A stretch of 6,340 nucleotides of DNA from an uncultured Ectothiorhodospiraceae bacterium (GTDB taxonomy: Bacteria > Pseudomonadota > Gammaproteobacteria > UBA6429 > Thiohalophilaceae), in assembly GCA_947259425.1 (NCBI GenBank), contig CAMYMO010000466.1, positions 1 through 6,340 on the forward strand. The letters are read 5' to 3'. A program made the position numbers and the translations under genes. Below, piece by piece: positions 1 to 4,435 of the stretch. Every line of letters starts with the position of its first letter. The stretch's first letter is position 1. The notes under the pieces were generated by a model. That model worked only from the letters and a program-made list of their open reading frames with translations. It had not been told where the DNA came from and did not search any database.

Positions 1-50
<50 letters not shown>

Positions 51-63
51 TCAGAGGCTGCGC

Positions 64-92
64 ATTCTACTGAGACAGCTTCACTTTTACAA
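64..92 (-). promoter_or_regulatory. Sigma-70 promoter of the tRNA-fMet gene
   Basis: On the minus strand, TTGTAA (87-92) and TAGAAT (64-69) are separated by exactly 17 bp and lie just upstream of the tRNA 5' end. The stretch after the -10 box (56-63) is GC-rich, as in stable-RNA promoters under stringent control, and the sequence upstream of the -35 box is AT-rich, which could act as an UP element. The start point would fall near 57, leaving a short 5' leader for RNase P to remove. The boxes are seen directly; the stringent control and UP-element roles are inferred. Confidence 0.75.
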
Positions 93-312
93 GAAATCAA
101 AATTAATATTGGAATTTTTATCCCAGATATCCAGGAAATCTTTAGAAATGGAACTTTTGGACGATAATTAATTCATATTTAAGGCAGGCAAAGCCACAGT
201 GAACGTATGAATTAGGCTATTTGCATTCTAATGAGTTGCAAATTGCAGATTTCAGGCAGGCCGCTCTCCTTTACATCAGCATAAGTTAATGTTATTTAAT
301 GTTATTTCCTGC
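93..312. promoter_or_regulatory. Non-coding control region between tRNA-fMet and soxY
   Basis: No credible gene lies between the tRNA promoter and soxY. The stretch is AT-rich and carries several repeats. A 9-bp perfect inverted repeat, TAATTCATA (169-177) and TATGAATTA (206-214), has a 28-bp spacer. A 7-bp inverted repeat, ATTTGCA (219-225) and TGCAAAT (237-243), has an 11-bp spacer. An AGGCAGGC direct repeat lies at 182-189 and 254-261, and a tandem TAATGTTATT repeat lies at 287-306. These fit an upstream activator region for the sigma-54 promoter at 312-328. The repeats are seen directly; their roles are inferred. Confidence 0.55.
237..247 (+). promoter_or_regulatory. Candidate activator binding site TGCA-N3-TGCA upstream of soxY
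   Basis: TGCAAATTGCA is one of only three TGCA-N3-TGCA sequences I found in the window; all three lie in promoter regions. Its centre (242) is about 97 bp upstream of the start point predicted from the sigma-54 promoter, a typical distance for an NtrC-family activator. The right arm of the 219-243 inverted repeat overlaps it. Binding by the regulator encoded at 2970-4349 is an inference. Confidence 0.45.
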
Positions 313-328
313 TGGTATAAGTTTTGCA
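312..328 (+). promoter_or_regulatory. Sigma-54 (-24/-12) promoter of soxYZ
   Basis: CTGGTATAAGTTTTGCA has the invariant GG (314-315) and GC (326-327) separated by 10 bp, with CTGG at -24 and TTTTGCA at -12, close to the known sigma-54 consensus YTGGCACGRNNNTTGCW. Positions 5, 7 and 8 of the consensus differ. The start point would be near 339, giving a leader of about 53 nt. The same bases could be read as an extended -10 sigma-70 element (TGGTATAAG, 313-321), but no -35 box sits at the right distance. An NtrC-type activator gene in the same window favours the sigma-54 reading. Confidence 0.65.
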
Positions 329-391
329 GTAGACTTAGCTACGGGAGAGAAATTACTTTTAGTCGACACGAATTAACGAAGGAGCCGTTCG

Positions 392-862
392 ATGAACCAG
401 ACTCGTAGAACATTTTTACAAGCCACCATGGCTGCTGGCACTGTCGCCATTGCCACAAGTGCGGGGTTGTTAACCCCTAACACGGTACTTGCTGCCTGGC
501 CCAAGAAGGCATTTGATGCCGAAAGTCTCGCTGATGCGGTGAAAGCCATCGCTGGCAGCGCTGAAACTGTAGATAGTAAAGAAATATCCGTTGAAGCGCC
601 TGATATCGCTGAAAATGGTGCTGTTGTCTCCGTTACGGTCAAAAGCAAAGCCGCTAAAACAGAGCAAATTTCTATTTTAGTACCTGAAAACGCGAATCCG
701 TTATGCGCTAGTTATGTCACCACCGATGCTGTCGATGGTTTTGTCACTGGTCGGATCAAAATGCGTAAAACATCTGACGTCATTGCTGTGGTTAAAGCGA
801 ATGGCAAATTACTCACCGCAAAGAAACCCGTTAAGGTCACCCTCGGCGGTTGTGGCGGTTAA
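392..862 (+). CDS. soxY: SoxY, sulfur-carrying subunit of the periplasmic SoxYZ carrier
   Basis: SoxY carries the sulfur intermediate of thiosulfate oxidation on a C-terminal cysteine, on which SoxXA, SoxB and, where present, SoxCD act in the periplasm. The 156-residue product ends in GGCGG (152-156), the diagnostic swinging arm with the carrier Cys154. The N-terminus has a twin-arginine signal (TRRTFLQ, residues 4-10) followed by an Ala-rich hydrophobic stretch, with likely cleavage after VLA near residue 34, so export is by Tat. The length is normal for the family. The start is fixed by AAGGAG at 379-384, 7 nt before the ATG. An additional cysteine, Cys105 (NPLCASY), lies in the mature domain. 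soxZ follows after 34 bp. No soxA, soxX, soxB or soxCD is visible here; separate soxYZ loci are known in gammaproteobacteria such as Allochromatium vinosum. Expression probably depends on the sigma-54 promoter at 312-328. Confidence 0.96.
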   Translation: MNQTRRTFLQATMAAGTVAIATSAGLLTPNTVLAAWPKKAFDAESLADAVKAIAGSAETVDSKEISVEAPDIAENGAVVSVTVKSKAAKTEQISILVPENANPLCASYVTTDAVDGFVTGRIKMRKTSDVIAVVKANGKLLTAKKPVKVTLGGCGG

Positions 863-896
863 TGGACAGTAACGAGATTTAAGAGGTAATAAAACC

Positions 897-1214
897 ATGG
901 CAAAGAAAAAGATGAAAATACGTGCGTGGGCCGACAAAGGCAGCGCTACGGTAAAAGCAATCGTGTTCCATCCAATGGAAACCGGATTACGTAAAGACAA
1001 AGCAACCGGGAAAAAAATCCCCCCCCATTTTATTGAGGAACTGGCTGTTAAACACAATGGCAAACAAGTTCTGACCTGTCTTTGGGGACCGGGTGTTTCT
1101 AAAAACCCATTTTTATCATTCAGACTCAAGAATGCGAAGAAAGGCGATACATTGCAATTAAGCTGGGTAGATAATAAAGGCGAAAAAGACGTCGCTGAAG
1201 CGAAAATTAAATAA
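897..1214 (+). CDS. soxZ: SoxZ, partner subunit of the SoxYZ sulfur carrier
   Basis: SoxZ is the all-beta partner that forms the heterodimer with SoxY and presents the carrier arm to the Sox enzymes. The 105-residue product shows the family signatures in order: HPMETGLRKD (25-34), IPPHFIEEL (41-49), WGPGVSKNPFLSF (63-75) and GDTLQLSWVDNKG (83-95). It has no signal peptide; SoxZ is known to be exported bound to SoxY, using SoxY's Tat signal. The AGAGG at 882-886 sets the ATG start, about 10 nt downstream. It is the second and last gene of the soxYZ unit and is followed by the terminator at 1252-1284. Cys61 (VLTCLWG) lies in a core strand; I do not consider a cysteine there typical, but I could not align the family to confirm this. 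Confidence 0.96.
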   Translation: MAKKKMKIRAWADKGSATVKAIVFHPMETGLRKDKATGKKIPPHFIEELAVKHNGKQVLTCLWGPGVSKNPFLSFRLKNAKKGDTLQLSWVDNKGEKDVAEAKIK

Positions 1215-1251
1215 GTTAAGTTTTGCACCCATTCTCTCGTCGAAATGGACT

Positions 1252-1284
1252 AAAAAAGGCGCATCAGTTGATGCGCCTTTTTTT
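1252..1284. terminator. Rho-independent terminator after soxZ, probably bidirectional
   Basis: GGCGCATC (1258-1265) pairs with GATGCGCC (1270-1277) around a 4-nt AGTT loop. A run of six A precedes the stem and a run of seven T follows it, so it works as a terminator on both strands. It lies 43 bp after the soxZ stop and about 44 bp after the stop of the convergent membrane-protein gene, serving both transcripts. Confidence 0.92.
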
Positions 1285-1327
1285 ATTTCCAGCCAAACTA
1301 TACTATTCAAACCAAATAATTAGAAAT

Positions 1328-2116
1328 TTAACAAGGGCTCACCGATAATGCTGACCCTAAGCCCTCTAATATTCCGTTAATGATGCTGGTGGTCACCCTG
1401 GCATAATTAAAGACAATATCGCATAAGAACAAAAACAAGACGCCGACATAGGCTAAATAGCCAAATCCCCAGTAGTTATTATAGATAATGGTCATCAGCC
1501 AGTTTTGCTCGAAAATATAAAAGAAAGCAATAATCGTAGTCGATATCGTTAACAAAATCGCAGGTAAAAATAAATGTGCAACTGCGCGTGGTTTAAATAA
1601 TGAAACAAGTATTAACAATAGAAATATCATTGCATTACTAAGGGTAAAAATACGAATATCCCGCTTTAACTCATTAGCGATTTGCATATATTTACCTTTG
1701 ATAAAATCGCTCAGTCGTTCATTTATCTTTTCCAGTGAGGTTATTTGGGCTTCAAAGCCTTCTTTATACCATTGCTCATATTTTTTACGACATTCACAAT
1801 CCAGATCTCGCATCTCTGAAATCGCTGCGGCAAGTTTAATGTGTAAATCATTTTTTAGTTGTAATTTAACACCAGCAATTTCCTGTTGGTTTTTCTCTAA
1901 TATTTTTGCGGCCAGTTTGACGACTTTATTATCCGATTTAGCTAAGTTCAACTCAGCGAGTGAATCAATTTTTTCATTGGTTGTATCGGTTAGTTCCTGC
2001 TTAATGAAATGTTTACCCACTTCTTCGACATATCCCGGTACGCCATAAGTAAGCACAAAGAAAAATCCAAAAATAAATACCCCTAACAAACCAATTATTC
2101 TTAAACTAATTTTCAC
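1328..2116 (-). CDS. Predicted inner-membrane protein with a helical periplasmic domain, family not recognised
   Basis: I do not recognise this 262-residue protein. It has a first membrane segment at about residues 6-26, then a charged, strongly helical region (about 30-155) with coiled-coil character and a CxC pair (Cys107, Cys109), then three more membrane segments at about 157-173, 180-201 and 218-236. The short C-terminal tail is small-residue rich and ends in SPC. By the positive-inside rule the helical region would lie in the periplasm, so the CxC pair would be extracytoplasmic. The start codon is GTG (2114-2116), with GAGG 5 nt upstream. It lies alone between two terminators and faces soxZ convergently. 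Its base composition looks more AT-rich than that of the sox genes. A link to sulfur metabolism rests only on position. Confidence 0.8.
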   Translation of the reverse strand: MKISLRIIGLLGVFIFGFFFVLTYGVPGYVEEVGKHFIKQELTDTTNEKIDSLAELNLAKSDNKVVKLAAKILEKNQQEIAGVKLQLKNDLHIKLAAAISEMRDLDCECRKKYEQWYKEGFEAQITSLEKINERLSDFIKGKYMQIANELKRDIRIFTLSNAMIFLLLILVSLFKPRAVAHLFLPAILLTISTTIIAFFYIFEQNWLMTIIYNNYWGFGYLAYVGVLFLFLCDIVFNYARVTTSIINGILEGLGSALSVSPC

Positions 2117-2155
2117 TTTTACCTCAACCTGTTATTTCGTCCTTCATTAAAACGT

Positions 2156-2185
2156 TATAAAAAGTGAACAGGGTTTATCTATCAA
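2156..2185 (-). promoter_or_regulatory. Possible weak sigma-70 promoter of the membrane-protein gene
   Basis: On the minus strand TTGATA (2180-2185) is followed after 18 bp by TTTATA (2156-2161), about 40 bp upstream of the GTG start. The -10 box is poor, and an alternative TATAAC (2154-2159) is too far from the -35 box. No sigma-54 pattern is present upstream of this gene, so it does not look like a member of the same regulon. Confidence 0.3.
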
Positions 2186-2229
2186 TACGTAGAAGGCTAT
2201 AAATCTAATATAATGTTTTTCATGCATGC

Positions 2230-2260
2230 AAAAAAAACGGGTGCCGAAGCACCCGTTTTA
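2230..2260 (-). terminator. Rho-independent terminator of the dsrE-like gene with a UUCG tetraloop
   Basis: Reading the minus strand, ACGGGTGC pairs with GCACCCGT around a TTCG loop closed by C-G, the exceptionally stable cUUCGg tetraloop. Eight T follow (2230-2237). It begins 22 bp after the stop codon of the DsrE-family gene. The AAAA/TTTT flanks extend the stem to 11 bp, so it could also stop transcription on the other strand. Confidence 0.92.
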
Positions 2261-2282
2261 TAGATTAATCGTAAATCAAACC

Positions 2283-2753
2283 TTATGGTTTAACGTACAG
2301 GTAACCTTTAGATTGCAAATGTGCTACGTGAGCAACACCAGATGGAATCACTTCCGCGTTTTCGTTGATTTTATCTTTAGGGATTTTTTTACCACGAATA
2401 GTGTTAGCACAGATTTGGAATTTAACACCACGGTTAGCTAAACCAGCGATTTGATCGTTAAAGTTATAGGCTTTACCTTTTTTGTTTTTCTTACCCATTG
2501 CACCATCAACCATAGCAAACGCACCAGAGCTGTGTGTTACTACGATGACTTCAATGTTCTCATCACCAAGTGCATTCAGGTGATTTTTAACGTTACGAAG
2601 TGCACCTTTAGCGGTGTGGATGTTGTTTACATGATAAACAACTCGTTGTTGGTTATAACCATTTTTCGCAGCTTTTGATGTATCAACAGCATAAGCTGAA
2701 GCGGTCATCGCAACTCCTGCAGCAATTAACGCAGCTTTACTTAATAATTTCAT
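2283..2753 (-). CDS. Secreted DsrE-family protein (COG1416-like), probable periplasmic sulfur-handling protein
   Basis: The 156-residue product begins with a classic Sec signal peptide: MKLLSK, a hydrophobic core at about 7-18, and a likely signal peptidase I site after AYA at residue 22. The mature part has the DsrE/DsrF-like fold pattern: strand VVYHVN (38-43), helix AKGALRNVKNHLNALG (48-63), strand IEVIVVTHSSGAFAM (67-81), then GVKFQICANTIRG (109-121) with the conserved Cys115 and the family ending LQSKGYLYVKP (146-156). In DsrE and TusD the corresponding cysteine carries persulfide sulfur in the cytoplasm; here the protein is predicted to be exported. Its substrate is unknown; a role in sulfur transfer or sulfur-globule metabolism is inferred. 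AGGAGG at 2761-2766 lies 7 nt before the ATG. It is a single-gene unit with its own sigma-54 promoter (2830-2846) and terminator (2230-2260). Confidence 0.88.
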   Translation of the reverse strand: MKLLSKAALIAAGVAMTASAYAVDTSKAAKNGYNQQRVVYHVNNIHTAKGALRNVKNHLNALGDENIEVIVVTHSSGAFAMVDGAMGKKNKKGKAYNFNDQIAGLANRGVKFQICANTIRGKKIPKDKINENAEVIPSGVAHVAHLQSKGYLYVKP

Positions 2754-2800
2754 TTTAACTCCTCCTAAAAATTCAGGTATATAATTTACTTCTCAAAAGT

Positions 2801-2816
2801 ACTACTCATGAGTAGT
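2801..2816. repeat. Perfect 16-bp palindrome in the dsrE-like leader
   Basis: ACTACTCATGAGTAGT reads the same on both strands. It falls within the first 20 nt of the transcript predicted from the sigma-54 promoter (start near 2819). In RNA it can form a 6-bp stem with a CATG loop at the very 5' end. It may stabilise the mRNA or serve as an operator; the sequence does not decide. Confidence 0.6.
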
Positions 2817-2829
2817 GGTACATAGATAC

Positions 2830-2846
2830 AGCAAATGGCGTTCCAA
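2830..2846 (-). promoter_or_regulatory. Sigma-54 (-24/-12) promoter of the dsrE-like gene
   Basis: On the minus strand TTGGAACGCCATTTGCT has GG (2843-2844) and GC (2831-2832) exactly 10 bp apart, with TTGGAACG at -24 and TTTGCT at -12. Against the sigma-54 consensus YTGGCACGRNNNTTGCW the clear departures are the first base of the CAC triplet (A for C) and the R position (C). The start point would be near 2819, about 66 nt before the ATG. No sigma-70 promoter is evident closer to the gene. Confidence 0.75.
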
Positions 2847-2873
2847 AGTCTAGGTTTTTTTTATTTGAATATA

Positions 2874-2886
2874 GATCAAATACTTA
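2874..2886 (+). promoter_or_regulatory. Candidate IHF site between activator site and sigma-54 promoter
   Basis: GATCAAATACTTA matches the IHF core WATCAANNNNTTR at every fixed position but the first (G for W), and an AT-rich tract lies on its 5' side (2855-2873), as in many IHF sites. It is centred about 60 bp upstream of the predicted start point, between the sigma-54 promoter and the TGCA-N3-TGCA motif, where IHF commonly bends DNA to bring an NtrC-type activator to the polymerase. Binding is inferred. Confidence 0.35.
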
Positions 2887-2931
2887 GTTAATTTTCTTTG
2901 GCATATCAGTGTTGTCTAATACCTTTTTCGG

Positions 2932-2942
2932 TGCAATATGCA
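2932..2942 (-). promoter_or_regulatory. Candidate activator binding site TGCA-N3-TGCA upstream of the dsrE-like gene
   Basis: The minus strand reads TGCATATTGCA, 10 of 11 bases identical to the copy upstream of soxY (237-247). Its centre (2937) is about 118 bp upstream of the predicted start point and 93.5 bp from the -24 GG. The corresponding distance at soxY is 72.5 bp, a difference of 21 bp or two DNA turns, so both sites face the same side of the helix relative to the promoter. It lies just after the end of the regulator gene. Confidence 0.45.
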
Positions 2943-2969
2943 TCTTTTGTGCGGTTTTATAGTGGTAAA

Positions 2970-4349
2970 TTACACCGTTTCAGTCTCGTTCTCATAACGA
3001 CGTAACTTTCTCCACAACGTTGTCTTATCGATACCCAAAACTTTCGCTGCTTGCGTTTTTTTTCCACGACAACATTTCAAAACATGCTGGATATATTCCT
3101 GCTCTAATTCAAGTAATGATACAAACTCATTGTCTGAAAATTTTGCGGCTGAGAGTTCATCTTCAGTTAATACTGGATTGGAATTTTCCCAGGTTAATAT
3201 TGGACCATCCGCCAAAATAACACATCGTTCGACCGTGTTTCTCAGTTCACGCACGTTACCCTTCCAATCTGACTCACACATGCGTTGTAATGAGGTACTA
3301 TCATATCCTTTCACACTACGCTGATAGCGCTCATTAAATTCTTTCAGATAATGATCGACCAATGCGGGAATATCCTCTCTACGCTCATTTAAGGACGGTA
3401 CACGGATAGTCACAACATTCAGACGATGATAAAAGTCGTGGCGCAGATTCCCCTCCTCGACCATGAGCTCTAAGTCCTGATTACTCGCCGCCACAACCCG
3501 GACGTCTACTGGAATGGGTGTGGTTCCGCCGACGCGGATGATTCGCCGGTCTTCTATCGCGCGCATTAATTTAATTTGCATCTTATCGGATATGTTGCAA
3601 ATCTCATCCAGAAACAATGTTCCACCATCGGCTTGCTCCATCAATCCATATTTGCGCTGCGTTGCACCGGTGAAAGCGCCTTTCTCATGCCCAAACAATT
3701 CACTTTCCAATAAAGTATCGCTCAACGCACCACAATCAATCGCAACGAAGGGTTTATCGTTGCGCGGACTAAAATCATGCAGTGCACGGGCAACCAGTTC
3801 TTTACCGGTACCCGACTCGCCCGTCAGAATCGCACTGCAACTTACTTCCGCGATCTTTTCAATCGTGGTAAATAAACTACGCATCACCGGTGTGTCACCA
3901 ATCATTCCAAAACGATTCCGTTTTTGGCCGATGCGGCGTTTTAATAGTTTATTTTCATTGCGCAAATGACGCGATTTAATGGTTCGTTCCAACATGATAC
4001 GAAGCTCTTCAAAATCGAATGGTTTCTTAATGAAATCATTTGCGCCCCGCTTCATTGCCTCAACAGCATTTTCAACTGAAGAGTAGCCCGTCATTACCAC
4101 AACTGGAACATCCTGATCGATGCTTCTAAGCTGACTTAACAAATCGAATCCATTCATACCTGGCATACGTAAATCCGTTATGACGATATCAGCACCGTCT
4201 TTTTTAAATTCATCCAAGCATATGGCCGCATCCTGGAAGACAGTGCAATTATAATCTGCATTGTCACAGTTTCGTTTCATCACACGACAAGTTACCGCAT
4301 CATCATCGATAAACATTATACGGGTTGAGTTATTTGACTTAGACGACAT
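2970..4349 (-). CDS. NtrC-family sigma-54-dependent response regulator
   Basis: This 459-residue protein is a complete two-component transcription activator. The receiver domain (about 8-125) has acidic residues D15-D17, phospho-acceptor D59 (ITDLRMPG), T87 and K109. The AAA+ domain (about 148-380) has Walker A GESGTGKE (177-184), the sigma-54-contacting GAFTGA loop (224-229), Walker B GGTLFLDE (242-249) and GNVREL (364-369). The C-terminus is a Fis-type helix-turn-helix (about 428-452, GKKTQAAKVLGIDKTTLWRKLRRY region). A frame-consistent ATG also exists at 4373, but GGAGG (4356-4360) lies 6 nt before the ATG at 4349, so I take the latter. The kinase gene lies directly upstream and the ancestral kinase tail overlaps this start, implying translational coupling. 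Two sigma-54 promoters in this window are its obvious targets. Acidithiobacillus caldus TspR is a described sigma-54 regulator of sox genes; whether this is its ortholog is not shown. Confidence 0.95.
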   Translation of the reverse strand: MSSKSNNSTRIMFIDDDAVTCRVMKRNCDNADYNCTVFQDAAICLDEFKKDGADIVITDLRMPGMNGFDLLSQLRSIDQDVPVVVMTGYSSVENAVEAMKRGANDFIKKPFDFEELRIMLERTIKSRHLRNENKLLKRRIGQKRNRFGMIGDTPVMRSLFTTIEKIAEVSCSAILTGESGTGKELVARALHDFSPRNDKPFVAIDCGALSDTLLESELFGHEKGAFTGATQRKYGLMEQADGGTLFLDEICNISDKMQIKLMRAIEDRRIIRVGGTTPIPVDVRVVAASNQDLELMVEEGNLRHDFYHRLNVVTIRVPSLNERREDIPALVDHYLKEFNERYQRSVKGYDSTSLQRMCESDWKGNVRELRNTVERCVILADGPILTWENSNPVLTEDELSAAKFSDNEFVSLLELEQEYIQHVLKCCRGKKTQAAKVLGIDKTTLWRKLRRYENETETV

Positions 4350-4435
4350 ATTTAGCCTCCAATATTTTGTCATCAGATTGCTGGTCTGCTTCGGCCTGTA
4401 AGGGAAGCAGGATCACAACTCGCAAACATTCTCCC
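4339..4435 (-). other. Out-of-frame remnant of the kinase C-terminus
   Basis: Directly after the kinase's F box, the next frame over reads GECLRVVILLPLQAEAD and continues to a stop at 4339-4341. GExxRVVxLLPL is what one expects for the last beta-strand of a histidine-kinase ATPase domain (typically GEGTxFxIxLPL). The peptide overlaps the regulator's ATG (4349) by 11 nt, an arrangement typical of co-translated kinase/regulator pairs. I read it as the original end of the kinase, now disconnected. It has no start of its own that makes sense, so it is not a separate gene. Confidence 0.75.

Noticed and set aside
809..1228. Long minus-strand frame opposite soxZ, and similar long frames opposite the kinase and regulator genes
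   Set aside because: They lie antisense to strongly recognised genes, lack ribosome sites and resemble no family I know.
2223..2230. TGCATGCA downstream of the dsrE-like terminator as another regulator site
   Set aside because: It lacks the 3-bp spacer of the other sites and no sigma-54 promoter lies near it; an 8-bp palindrome at this AT-rich edge is weak evidence.
2863..2881. FNR/CRP-like inverted repeat ATTTGA-N7-TCAAAT upstream of the dsrE-like gene
   Set aside because: FNR needs TTGA-N6-TCAA; here the spacing is one base too long. The IHF reading of the overlapping sequence is better placed, though the dyad remains visible.
4350..4373. Upstream ATG at 4373 as the start of the response regulator, eight codons longer and overlapping the kinase stop as TGATG
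   Set aside because: It has no good ribosome site, whereas the ATG at 4349 has GGAGG at ideal distance and gives the usual short lead into the receiver domain. The TGATG overlap arises only because the kinase is frameshifted.
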